Shown here piece after piece: positions 12,110-23,199 of a DNA stretch of 64,000 nucleotides. The stretch is from positions 62,001 to 126,000 of the forward strand of contig ARYC01000392.1 in the NCBI GenBank assembly GCA_000711775.1. Reading direction: 5' to 3'. Origin of the DNA: Oxytricha trifallax. Taxonomy: Eukaryota > Ciliophora > Spirotrichea > Sporadotrichida > Oxytrichidae. Position 1 is the first letter of the stretch, and each line of letters opens with the position of its first letter. Both the position numbers and the translations under genes were made by a program. Below the pieces are notes generated by a model. That model was not told the origin of the DNA. It did not search any database and saw nothing but the letters and a program-made list of their open reading frames with translations.

Positions 12110-13008
12110 ATGAGTTAAATTTAAGCAGCTGTACCTCGCTAACAAGTGATCTAACGAGCTCATTCAAACAATTTTCAACCTAGAAACTTATAGATCAATG
12201 AAAATTAAGACAAAGAAAATTAACTTAAAGCTCTAGAGGGGAATTTGAATAATCCCAATTACGACCTAGAAATTGCTAGATAATAACAAAAATAAAGAAT
12301 AAGAGACATTAAGATTAGTGAAAACCATAAGAAATTTACAATTATTACATAAAATATATAAATTAATATTATTTGACATAAGAAAAGAGACCCATGCAGT
12401 GGCTGTTTAGGGTTCTTGTTTAGGAATAATAAAAAATAATAAGCAATTGTACAAGAGGAAGTTAATTAAAGATAAGAACATTAAAAGAATAATTAAAGAG
12501 ACCTTCAAATTAACAATAATAGAGGCAGAATACTAAACTAAATAGACAATTTGAATTAATATATATTCAAAATAAAACTTTTTGAGGTAATTTTTGAAAT
12601 AAACGTAGAAATTAGGTTTTTTATATTTCCAGAGAGTAGAAGATAATCTAAGAAACAATCAAAATGAAGGAAACTTAATGATAGTTTAAAACGATTAAGT
12701 ACCTCCTAAACCTTCAAAAATTAAAAGAAAAATACCTATCAGCAGGTTTATCAAATCTTAGTATATTCAAAAAGATAAAGCGCACTTAGTATTACTTAGC
12801 TGTGATATATAATTATGTAAAAGAATATTTAATTATAGAGAAAAGGGATGAGAGACCAAAAGACAAGGAGGGAAAAAAGATATTCAAATATTTGTGTCCG
12901 ATCTGTTTGGTTTACTATAATGAAATTCTTAACTGTGTCTACTGCAAAAACTATGTGTGCTTGCCTTGTGCAAGAGCAATTATGATAAATAATTTGGAAA
13001 ATAGATGA
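12110..13008 (+). CDS. Gln-rich protein with C-terminal RING/B-box-like zinc finger
   Basis: ATG 12110, TGA 13006-13008. The N-terminus is Gln/Asn-rich. Near the C-terminus (about 12890-12975) is a Cys cluster CPICLVYYNEILNCVYCKNY followed by VCLPCA. Its CxxC-x10-CxxC-x4-CxxC spacing is like a treble-clef, RING or B-box zinc finger, with no clear His. A GT-AG intron near 12586-12632 and a short one near 12815-12837 keep the frame. One junction near 12350-12400 was not resolved. Possible ubiquitin-related role, inferred only from the finger. Confidence 0.45.
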
Positions 13009-13039
13009 TTACAACATTTCGATCAATAATAAATGAAAA

Positions 13040-13283
13040 ACAATAAGCCAATATACAAAGTGTAAATCTAAAAAACGTTTCATTGTCTTTCCATGTTCCT
13101 TTTAAGATATCACCATTTGCATATTTGAATACTCCTTCACCTTTCTTCTAAGCTCCTCTGCGAAGTGTTAGTCTGTTCCTACCACTACTCTTACAGGTGC
13201 AACCCCTGTAAAATTATAAATTTAGATATCTTTTTTGTAACTTACATTTTAATTGAGTGACACGGCATCTTCTGATCAGACAT
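13040..13283 (-). CDS. small MORN-motif protein
   Basis: ATG at 13281-13283, opening MSDQKMPCHSIK. A GT-AG intron of about 40 nt follows (GTAAGTTAC...TTACAG), then GCTCKSSGRNRLTLRRGAQ and one MORN motif, GEGVFKYANGDILKGTWKDN. MORN repeats often tie proteins to membranes or the cytoskeleton. The frame stays open past 13040 without a TGA, so the 3' end is uncertain. Confidence 0.5.
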
Positions 13284-13452
13284 TTTTCCATTTTCTATAA
13301 TTTCTAATTAATTTCATTTTTAATTATCGAATTCTTATTATAAATTGGGAATAATAAAACAAGAACTTAGGAGGACTAAAGCTATAATATTTATGAAAAC
13401 TATTTATATTTTAATTGAGATCCAAATCCTCTAGATTTTATTTATATTTTGT

Positions 13453-16400
13453 ATGAACCCAGTCCCTAAATAAATACATATAACTTGTCCATAATGCGCT
13501 GTCTCAAGCACAAACGAAGAACTAATACTTTTCGAAGACATAGATAAATCTTAACCTGTCAGATATTATTCAGACTCGCCAACTGGTACCATAGTCTTAA
13601 CTCACGAATAAGGTTTAATTGATGAGTGCAGAATAAGTATATCAAAATTCAACATGAAAGGTCTGAATGACGATAAACTGCGAAGTTTAGGCAAAAGTTC
13701 ATCTTCAAAGCAAGGTATTATAATTAAACTACCTCAATCTAATTATGGCTCAAACTAATTTGGTAGAGATTCCATTGCTAATCAATCTAATTCCAAGTGT
13801 AAGTAACATTCTTAATTTTTAATATAACTTGTAGCAATTTTCGGGCAGTTCGTTTAGAAAGCTCATTTGTAAGTACTAAGATCTCAAGATATAGAAGATT
13901 AAATGGCCTCTAAAAAGCTTGTAGATATTTTGTGCTTTTCTCCTAGGTAAAACAACAAATAACTTCATTAAGTTATCATGCACGACTAAAACCAGATGTA
14001 TCAAAATTAGCAAAACTACCTTAGCGTTGGTTGGAATAATAACAGAAATGATGAGGAAAATAAAGTTCATATGTTTTAAGAGAATTCTGCAATTTCAAAA
14101 TAATCAAGTTCTAGATATTCTGGGGCTTATTAATTAAGCAATATCAAACAAAAGTAACTTTTCTGGAGTAATGAATTCATAAAAACTCTAAACAAAAATT
14201 AACCAAGAAACAGTCATTCTATGAATAAACCAAATGGAAATGAAAAATCATTCAAAATGCTTCGATAAAGCAGAGTTTTTGAGGATCTAGAAATTTCAGG
14301 ACCCTAGTAAATATTCTTCAATAACATTCAAAACAATAAAAGCTAATTGAATTACTAAATAAATTAGTAAGTATTCTCGCCTGATAGGGCAAGTATTAGA
14401 AAACCACCTCTATACTAAAACAGTTCAAGCGCTGAACGAAATCATAGATTATTAAGTCATTAGGGATTAAATAATAAACTTTAGGTTTTGAGTTAAAAAC
14501 AAAGACAAGAGAGTATAGGAGGAGATTCAAGTGTGAGTAAATATCATCTTAGTTTTATTAGAAAAACTAACCATTTAAATGTGAACTACTTCAACGAGAT
14601 GAATCAAGAACCCATTGTTTTATCTCACAGAGACTCCTCTGGTTTTGATTCAAGTATTCAAAGAGACGATTTAAGCGATTAAGATAGTAGCAGCTTTGAT
14701 GTTAATGACAGAGCTTAGAACCAAAATATGACAGTTACTTTGGTAAAGGACATCAGCTAAAATGTTATGTTTACATCTCCAAATAGAGAATTAAGACAAA
14801 CTAGGAAAGATTAGATTGCATAATAGCACTAATAAAACTCTGATCCATTCAAGGTAATTAGCTAGGGAGTATTTAGAATTTCAGAGTTGCTTGAAAATCA
14901 AAGCAACTATAGAGTGAAGCCATTTAGTGCTGAAGATGAAGAGATAAAATTTGCTGATGGGGAAGATTTTAACAATGTCGCTTTTACGGACACTTTATTT
15001 GAACCTAATGAAGAGGAAAAAAAAGAAAGAGAGATGATTATTAATACCGACAATAACCTATGCTAAGATTAATCTCCTTAAAATTATCTGGAATATAATA
15101 GCATTATGCCACCTCTAAAAAGTGGCAGAGACTCCTTATAGTATTCAGACTGTGATATAATTGAGCCAGAAGAAGAGTAAAATTCAGCTGTAAAAAAGAT
15201 AATACAAGGCAGCTTTAAGCACAACGAAAAAAGAAACAGAATAATCTCGGCATCAAATTAGAATTCTCCCTTGTCGCATATTAGCTTGGATTCAATTGAA
15301 AGAGACTTTAAGATTCCAGGACATGGGTCTGGTGATAAATTAACAGAAGACAGAGATGAGTTGACTAATAGCAACTTACACTCTAATTTTGGAGTTGACT
15401 ATATTAGCATTAATAACAAGAATAGCTTAAAAACTTCCATTAATAATTTGAAGGAGGATGTTGACTACAATACAATTTACAACAATCACTTATTTTATTT
15501 ATTATTAAGAGATTTATCGTATTAAAACCCCAATGCTGTTATTTACAAGATTTGGGTGACGATAGAAATTAATTAAGATAGATTTAATTATTATAAATAT
15601 TTGGTAGCTTTAGTAATTTATTAGAAGGTCCTGTAGGAGAAGTAGTAGTAGTAGTTGAGGATATTCTACTAAAGCTATTTAAATGACGAGATGATCAATT
15701 TAATTATTATAAACTGCTACCCCTCTATAATATTACTTAAGAATCCTTAAGAAAGTCACAAATCCAAGATATGAACCTACTGCTCTTTGATTCTAACGCC
15801 CCGCTCAGCCAGCAAGACGACCCATAGCTGCTGGAGGACCCCTCAGAGGATCTAGTGCTTGACCATCTTGAGTTTGACGATCCACTACTAACAAGGACAT
15901 CTTTCAAACAGCGCTTGGACATTCTCCTGAGCAACATTCAGATGGCGAACAGAAGTCATGGGGCCCTCTGACACGTGGTGAGTAGCATTCTTGGCACGCG
16001 CTCCACGCTCTCCCATTCGACACTAGTGGAATAGATTTTGGATAGGGTTTGTAGTATTGAGAAGGAAGATGGACGCCGCCATATTTAATGTTCTCATGAT
16101 GATTCGACGCACCACCAAACCATGGGTGACTTCTTGGATCCCACCACGGATGTCTCTGCACCTCTATTAAGGTAAGATTCGAGCCTTAGTTGTTCACACC
16201 ATATGTAGGGAAGAAGCACAATGTAACCTATTACCTTAGATAACTGATCAGATGGCAAGTCCCAGCAATTATCTCAAGAACGCCTGCTGTCCAGATATCG
16301 TTGGCTCAGCCACCAAGTCAGTTGGGCATCCTGAATACTCATGAGTAGCCAAAGGCACTAAACTCTTATGCCAAAGCACGAAGCTCTAGTGCATTGCGCC

Positions 16401-17481
16401 TAGCGAAAACTATAGTACTCTAGTGCTAAAGTGTATCAAAATAAACTCTTCTAAATCAGGATTCTTGGCACCCTAGTCTATGACAGTCAAACTGGCCTGT
16501 TTGGGGGCAGCACTCTACATGCGTTGGCTTAAGGTCGCATACATTAGGGCACTCACTGCATGGAGCCGACTTATGAGGACTCTGAGGGTCGAGTGATTTT
16601 GAATATTCCAACTACCTGGCGTCATCAGCAAAAGTATTCCCTTGATAATCTTAGTATGGTAAACAGCTGCCTGTCCAGTTATTTGTAACTCGCTAGCTCG
16701 GGCTGTGCTCTCTCGATCGAGGTACGATAAGACTAATGTTGATTGCTGAAATCATTCGAATTCGCCTGCAACAAGCTCACTGTAAAATTCAACGATTTGA
16801 AAAATCCCAATGTGAAGTTCTCCGAAGCTAGACATTCTGAGTGCCTCCCACCAACTAAGACCCAATCAAGAATAATGAGACTGTAGACAACATCATGAAC
16901 CGAGCTGCTGAAAGAGACAAGAGACCCCTGTCAATAAGCAAGGAAAGGCAGAGAAGAGATAGCGTCATGAAGAGATTTAAGAAGGACCTGGCCATGCTGA
17001 TGCAGAGCTCCCCCCACCTCCCCCCTCAGTTCCTGCAGAAATTCAAGCCCGCCCTCACCAAGGACACCGTGGATTCGTTGATGAAGGAAGCATTAAAATT
17101 CAGACCAAAGGATGGAGAATGCGAAGAAATCAAGGACCTGGACCGGGAGAGGCAGGAGCAGCTCGAGACCTTGAGGGAGAGATTAGACAATTTGTGAATA
17201 GAGTTATATCATATTAAGTTTCAAGTATATTCATTTTGATTAATATCTATCGTCTACAAAAAATTGTAAATAACAGCATTGGGGTTTTATCAATCCATTA
17301 TTTAAATCAGATTCAAGTAGGACCAGTAGGCGATATTAATGGAAAATCTATGTTATTTTAAGATTCTCCTATCATTATTCCAATCAAGAAAAGTAAAAAG
17401 GATCAGGTTCAAACTTCTTTGCATAACTATAAAAGCGAAAAGATTAGACAGTAAATTAAGAAATAATAAGTTGAATATTGA
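13453..17481 (+). CDS. Ser/Asn/Gln-rich protein interrupted by a transposon IES, unknown
   Basis: ATG near 13453. Two GT-AG introns lie at about 13800-13833 and 13870-13895; a further gap ends near 14030. A single open frame then runs from about 14030 to 15518, rich in Ser, Asn, Asp and Gln, ending LLLRDL just before a 1.77 kb insert. The insert is flanked by TTTATC repeats (15513-15518 and 17286-17291). Removing it with one repeat joins the frame to SIHYLNQIQVGPVGDINGK and a Lys-rich tail ending at TGA 17479-17481. The protein shows no recognised domain; it is probably largely disordered. Confidence 0.6.
15771..16898 (+). pseudogene. transposon ORF1, 375 codons with four internal TGA
   Basis: From ATG 15771 one frame runs without any frameshift to TGA 16896-16898. 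TGA codons interrupt it at 15969, 16245, 16332 and 16740. The codon content between them looks like real protein (MNLLLFDSNAPLSQQDDPQ; LVEQILDRVCSIEKEDGRR; GRVILNIPTTWRHQQKYSLD; KSFEFACNKLTVKFNDLKN). TAA/TAG are used as Gln. Either the ORF has died by point changes to TGA, or TGA is read through here. No domain is recognised. Confidence 0.5.
16895..17197 (+). CDS. transposon ORF2, basic coiled-coil protein
   Basis: A 100-codon ORF overlapping the stop of ORF1 by ATGA. It is highly charged with a predicted helix (ERQRRDSVMKRFKKDLAML), a Pro-rich turn (SSPHLPPQFLQKFKP) and an acidic-basic C-terminal helix. GC-rich codon use matches ORF1. The frame is open upstream of the ATG too, so ORF1 and ORF2 may once have been one protein separated by a frameshift near 16868. 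Function unknown. Confidence 0.5.
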   Translation: MNRAAERDKRPLSISKERQRRDSVMKRFKKDLAMLMQSSPHLPPQFLQKFKPALTKDTVDSLMKEALKFRPKDGECEEIKDLDRERQEQLETLRERLDNL

Positions 17482-17716
17482 AAATATAAATATAATAAAT
17501 AAGGAATTTATTATGAAAAAAAGTCTTAATTTTTGCTAATTTAGCCAGAAAATTCAATATATTAACGAAAATTCAATATAAATATAAATTAGTTATAAAA
17601 AATGGTCTATAATTAATTTATGGGTATGTTTTTATAAAGGTATTATTTGTATTGGAATTAAAATAATTTGTAAGTAGTTGAATTATGAAAATTAGAATAA
17701 TATTTAAAATTTAAAA

Positions 17717-18666
17717 ATGTAAAGTAAAGTGTTAGAAAACAAAGAAAATGATATGAACAATATGTCTCAGCACTCTGTTCTAAATGCCTTCGATTTCACT
17801 GCTATTGATGAAATGGATCCATCTCTAGGTAAGTTAAAAATATATCAAACTTGAAGGCAACAGTAATTACATCTGTTTATGCTTAATTAACTGAAATAAA
17901 AATAATTCATCTACATGCTTTAATGAAAGATGCTCATTATATTTATAGCTGAGGGGCATTCAGTCTTATACGATAGGGAAGCACCATTTGAACTAAGAAT
18001 TTAAGATCCAAATAACGGCCCACAAGAAGTTGGAACCCTTGAAGCAATCAGAGTTAAAATTTTGGTACTTGTAAGTCTAAAAGAAATTAATTGCAAACTG
18101 ATCTAATTATTTCACAATAACATGCTCTAACCTCATGATTTATAGGGAGATGATAATAATCACATTCAAAACGTAAAAATTGAGTTGACTTCAGAAAACG
18201 ACCTATTCTTTCACTACACACATATCGTAGACGAGGACAGTTTCAGATAGATGTAAGAATCACAAAAATTGATGATCGAGTTCAATGAATATCCTAACAT
18301 CCTTATAAAGATGGTCAACAGCTGCATTAAGGAACCTCATAGGTATTTTAATTAATTTTCTCTGATTTTCAACATAGTTTCTTGGCAGTATTTATCATGA
18401 ACAGAGATGGCACAGCCAAATTAGACTTCATTTAAAACATAGAATACAAGTTCATAGAGCTACTCTCCGCTGATTTTATGGCATCCTCTGAGGAGATTGT
18501 GAGACAATCAATAACTTTCAGATATAACTCTGTGAAGTCAAAGGTGGCTTTAATGGAAGCTAGATTGAAGGATGTAAATAACCTAGTAAAAGTCAAAAAC
18601 CCCTCACTTTTGTTACAAATTTAAAAGACTACACCACAGCCATCATAGTCAAAGAGATTCAAGTGA
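17717..18666 (+). CDS. SAS-6-like protein (SAS6 N-terminal domain)
   Basis: ATG 17717, TGA 18664-18666. Four exons are joined by GT-AG introns at about 17829-17949, 18070-18145 and 18342-18374. The protein of about 220 aa carries the SAS-6 head pattern: PHSFLAVFIMNRDGTAKLDF, then IEYKFIELLSADFMASSEE and RQSITFRYNSVKSK. In the SAS-6 family this head forms the ninefold centriole cartwheel. The short length and lack of a long coiled coil fit the SAS6-like (SAS6L) branch known from protists, associated with basal bodies or apical structures. Next to SHIPPO and MORN genes it fits a cilia-rich cell. Confidence 0.8.
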
Positions 18667-19080
18667 GGGTGTGCCTGAGCTTCAATTAATAGAATTTTCG
18701 GCTTAATATATGTATACTGTCTTATGTGAAATAGAATTTGTGAATTATAATAGATTGGCAATTTCTCTTGTTATCTAATAATTTATACTTCTTGTTATTG
18801 CTCTATTTTTATCAATCAAAATTTTGCTTAAAATAAATTCTCTGTTTGCAACTATATGCATGCAAATTGTAAAAACAAAAATATGATTTAAATAAAACAA
18901 GGCAATGTAATATTGCTTTGTAAATGCATTTATAGATAAGAGTATAAATTTACTTCTCTATACATGCGAGTGCTTTGTGATTTTCATTGAAGACCAGCGA
19001 ATCTGTTGAAATTTATTGCCTTTATCATTCTTTCAATATAGCAAGAATGATATTTTGCGCTATCAAATTAAGTTAGAGAT
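18667..19080. other. intergenic AT-rich region
   Basis: About 410 bp between convergent genes. No coding signal or repeat recognised. Confidence 0.5.
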
Positions 19081-19548
19081 TCAATATATAATTTTGATAA
19101 TATTCAATCTGAACATATGAAGTTGAATAGTTTTAGCTCCATGATCTCTGATCAAGAGTTCTTGTTATACAGTTTTGTTTTCATCGTTTTCAGCTGGCTT
19201 AACAGTGTGTCTCACGAAAATTTCCTCTTGCTCTCCAAGGCCTGGGGCAACTCCCTCACTTATGATTGTCTTATCAGCTCTGTTGATGATGACTTTCTCG
19301 TAGATAATTTCGGTTGAGCCGATATTATCAAGTCTTCTGTAGAATTGAATGCGGTCATCATCAAGTTGCTCCACACCCACGAAAGTTGATAAGTTGGTTC
19401 TCTTCTCATAGTTGTACTTAGTCAACCAAGCAGTGGCAACTGTTGGGAAGTTGTAATGGTAGGTGTATTGGAAGAGGGCGTTTGGGTGGGTTGGTTGAGA
19501 TAGAGAAATGTGATTCACTACATCCTCGTTTACATCAATAAGACTCAT
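19081..19548 (-). CDS. PRELI/MSF1-like protein
   Basis: ATG 19546-19548, TGA 19081-19083, 155 aa in one exon. It opens near a QPTHPNALFQYTYHYNFPTV segment, has a strand-rich middle (RIQFYRRLDNIGSTEIIYEK) and the block ADKTIISEGVAPGL. The pattern fits the PRELI/MSF1 fold, which shuttles phosphatidic acid or phosphatidylserine between mitochondrial membranes with a TRIAP1/Mdm35 partner. Single TAA codons within the tail are read as Gln. Family assignment rests on overall pattern, not on catalytic residues, so it is moderate. Confidence 0.55.
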
Positions 19549-19684
19549 TTTATCTTATACTTTTAATTATAATTATAAATATTTCCATTTTTAAGTTTGC
19601 TATAATCCTTAATATTAATCTATAGTTCACTCCGCATTAATGCAAAAGTATTAAAATTATTAACTATTTAAAAATCATAATTCA

Positions 19685-22500
19685 TCACTCATATTAACTA
19701 AGTTGACTCTAAGTTTATAATCTATCAATCACAGAACGGTTATTTCTTGTTATAAGAGAACCTCCTAAGACGTTTTCCCTAGCTTACTTATTATATTTAA
19801 GATTAAAGCTTTTCTTATCCCAAATATTTTGTGATATGTTTTATTACTGCTATGAATATTATGATAGTTAAGATTGATACTAATAATTATCACTCTGCTA
19901 CGTTCTGCCTTTATCTATTTAATTCTAAGAAGTGTCATTTGGTATTGCAGTGGTCTTATCTTCCTATTAAGATTTGTTATGATAATTTGGAAGAGTAGTG
20001 TTCATATTTTCTTGAAGGTTAATTTAATCCAAAAGGCCTCTTTTAGTTCCAGATTTAAATACAGCGCTAGGTTTTACTTAAGTCACGTACTTGAGATCTT
20101 ATTAAAAAATAATGAAATGAAATCAATCTTTCTAACTTGAATTGTTAATTATTATTATTATTTAATGCTGTACGGAAATTAATACTGGGGCATAAGCCAG
20201 CCAGATAGAGATAATCAGATATTCATACTTTGACTTTTGGCAATCCAGTTTCATCTGTTCAAGCGGAAGTTGCCCCATATACTGGACTGACTAGTTTCAC
20301 ACCACGCACATTCCCCGATTGCCTTAGGTAGGACTCATGTGGTTGAATTTTTAATTAAAGAATTTTCATTGTAGTATGAGCCAGGTCCAAGAAGTTGAGT
20401 TTCTAATATCTTTTTATCTGCCTTGAATCTTGGTTCAGAATTGTATTCAAACGTTAAAGCTGTTGTAGATTGTTAATTCTGACCATGTACGTTTGGATAG
20501 TCCTTTTTCAATTAATGCACAAGCTTCTCTAACTTTCTTTGTTGAAGTTTCATCTGTTGTTGTGAAAATGTATTCTGTTCCTGGTTGTAGTATTTTTCAA
20601 GCCCATCTTCTTTCATTAGTTTATTTTCTCCAAATACTGCAATTCTTGGCTCTTTACTTAAGAAAACCTTACTGGGTTTTCTTTCTTGAACATTCTATAA
20701 TATGGTTTTTACTAACTACTTATCATCACATTTAGAAAGCAGTTCATCTAAATTAAAACTTAATTGATATTAACCAGGCCCTGGTTTCTGTTAAACTTCA
20801 TTTGATATTAGCTTTAACTCTCTCTTTTAAGTTGTACCAAAAGAAGGATAGTTTTGCTTAGTCACTTTAGGAATTTCATAACTGTGAAAAATCTCTAAAA
20901 TTTAGTCACCTGCAACCATAACGCTTTGCTTGTTTTCCTATGTATAAAATCCTGGTCCAGGTTTACAACTTTCTCTATCGAGTTACTTGTCATAGTAACT
21001 AAATCTCTCTCTGCCTTGGTATTAATTCGTTTCTTAATTTTTTAAAGGAGAGGATTGAGTTCTTCCAGCATTATATGGCATAAGTTTCTTTTAAATTTTA
21101 ACATTAGAATGAGCACTAGAATCAAAAGTGGATTTAATTTTGTACGAGCCTGGACCCAAATTAGCCATCTGCAAAGTATTCTTATTTATCATTGAGAGGC
21201 GATCCCCGTTTACATTTATTGTAGATTGGTTAATTGTCTTAGAAATTGTTGAGTTATCTATTCTGCTAACCTCATGTTTTTAATAATTCTCTTCGATTGG
21301 TTTTAATAGCTATGATCTCATTCCAATTATCTAGAAATTTTAGCTACCTGACATTTAACTTCGAGATCTAAATGAATTAGGATCACCATTAATTACATCT
21401 AAATTTGTTGAATTCAAGGCATCTTTTATTTTGGTAGCTTCTTTTCTTAAGATTAAAAGATCCTGCACTCTATTATTGTTCTGGAAAAAATCATTTGCCT
21501 CCTTTGTTGATTTTGATATGGGTACAATTTAAGTACTTTTATTTAAGTTGTAACTACCTGGTCCTACAGATTCCATAAACTTTTTCTTCGAAACCTCCTG
21601 TTCTATATAACAAATTTTATTTGGAGTTTTACTGTTACACTTCCAAGATATAATTTTAGAATCAGTTCTTCTTTTAATAGTTGAACCTAAATTGTCTTTA
21701 ATTGGGGTCTTTGAGGTAACATAGTTTCCTAAACTTCTAAAAGTATTATTATTCTAGTCTGGATAGAGCAACTAGCTTTCATTACGTGACGGTTTCAATT
21801 CACTTTAATTTCCTTAATCTGTCAAAAAGAATAGTTAATCTTAAGTGATAGCTCCTGTACCTGTTTAATTTTAATTTGGTTGATAAATTTCATCATCATC
21901 GTCTTCTATAATCCTAACTTTTTCAGATTAGATGGATGCTTGAGTTTTTTGTAAATTTAATAAGCCTAATATTTTAGCAAGATTCTTGTTTTCTTACTAT
22001 GTCTTTCTTTTTTATTTTTATTAGGCTTCGTAATCTGTTATATCAAAAGTTGAACTAGAAATGTTTTACTAAACTATGCTGCTTTTATTTATTAAGTTTT
22101 TCTATTCATGCTGTATAAACGAAGTCTTGCAGATATTATTCTTAGGAAGTATTTAGCTGCCTCTTTTTTCTCCAATTCTTTTGCCTTTTAAACTTTAGTT
22201 TATATTTTTATCCTCTAATTACAACTCTGTTGGCTAATAGTATTTGGGGTCTTTAGGTGGAATTATCCTAAACTAAATTAAATCTTAGATTAATTCGACG
22301 TGAGGCATGTTGATCTTCCTTCGTGTGCTTGTTCCAAAAGGGGCTTTAACATCTTCCGATTTGCTGTTCCGAGCTCAGTAACCAATTGAATTATTGCTCT
22401 CTGAATAGTAAGCCCCTGGTCCTACATTTGGACCTACAGAGGCCTTAGAGTTTTAAAAGAAATTTATTTCTCTCTTTTATTCTGATTAAACAAAAGCCAT
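19685..22500 (-). CDS. SHIPPO/ODF3-type (STPG repeat) protein
   Basis: ATG 22498-22500, TGA 19685-19687. The protein carries repeated PGP motifs spaced along its length: VGPGAYYSESNNS, VGPGSYNLNKS, LGPGSYKIKSTFD, PGPGFYTQENK, KPGPGQYQLS and LGPGSYYNENS. PSAVFKSGTKR, another mark of the family, appears near 20050. These sperm-tail PG-rich repeats occur in microtubule-inner and axonemal proteins, so ciliary function is likely. A retroposon copy (about 20152-20342) interrupts it. Removal plus a 39-nt GT-AG intron (GTTAGA...AATAAG) rejoins the frame to the C-terminal exon, which ends in a Gln-rich tail. Confidence 0.8.
20137..20357 (-). mobile_element. 5'-truncated retroposon copy in SHIPPO gene
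   Basis: 15 bp direct repeats with one mismatch (TTGAATTGTTAATTA at 20137-20151, TTGAATTTTTAATTA at 20343-20357) flank about 190 bp. On the minus strand the copy ends with the shared ..CCCCAGTATTAATTTCCGTACAGC motif and an (AAT)n tail. Its sequence matches the reverse complement of about 41740-41925 at length. Confidence 0.75.
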
Positions 22501-23199
22501 TAAATTAATAGCAATAAACTTTATTTTTAATCAATAAATTATCTTTTTTAGACTTTATAAAAAAGATTTGTTCAATTAAGGTTATTTTAACAGATTTAAG
22601 CAAATTAATATATTATTAGTAGAAGTTTGATTTTCAATAATTTAAGTCATCGAATAAAATTAGCAGCTTTTATCTTCCAGAATGCTTATTTTCAAATTTC
22701 TAAAATTAAATACTTTTTAATACTTAGCACTTAATTCTTTAACCTTAAAAACAACTTTTATAATGAGTATTAGTACTCCATGAAGTTCGAATCAAACTTA
22801 ATTTATAATAACACATTAAAATACTTACTTCACTCATTTAAAGAGTCTCAATTGATTTTTATTTTATTTAATTAAAAATTAATTTAAATTAATTTTTTCT
22901 CACTTTATCCAAAATTTGTATTCACTTAGTGTATACATCTACTTTAGTTCTTATAATTAAACAAAAAATAAACAAGTTATATTATATCTCTAATAATATT
23001 TGTACAAAATCATTGTCAAATTTATCATATTGTTATTGTATCAATTAATGAATAAGATTTACTATAAAATAGATGTTTAGTCTTTTATATAAACTTGAAT
23101 GAGGCTATGAATACAAAATTTAATCGATATTTGGAATTATTATAATTTGTATATAAAGCAATATTATAGAACTAAATTTTCTTGAAAAATTGAATATAA
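22501..23199. other. divergent intergenic AT-rich region
   Basis: About 700 bp, very AT-rich, between the starts of the SHIPPO gene (-) and the first MORN gene (+). No coding or repeat signal was found. Confidence 0.45.

Larger units (their letters stand above)
15523..17289 (+). mobile_element. TBE-like transposon with perfect 26 bp inverted ends
   Basis: Perfect 26 bp terminal inverted repeats at 15523-15548 and 17264-17289 begin TAAAACCCCAATGCTG. The outer bases contain one C4A4 telomere-like unit, as in Oxytricha TBE transposons (which carry longer C4A4 runs and longer repeats). The interior (about 15770-17200) is far more GC-rich than the host and carries two overlapping frames. No DDE transposase is seen, so the copy is non-autonomous or from another family. 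It lies within the IES of the 13453-17481 gene. Confidence 0.75.

Noticed and set aside
16000..16161. minus-strand ORF in the transposon (85 aa)
   Set aside because: It is the shadow of the + strand ORF1, whose frame spans 375 codons with better composition.
19874..20140. + strand hydrophobic 88-aa ORF
   Set aside because: The reverse strand carries the STPG protein's C-terminal exon with PSAVFKSGTKRG and a Gln-rich tail; the + frame is its shadow.
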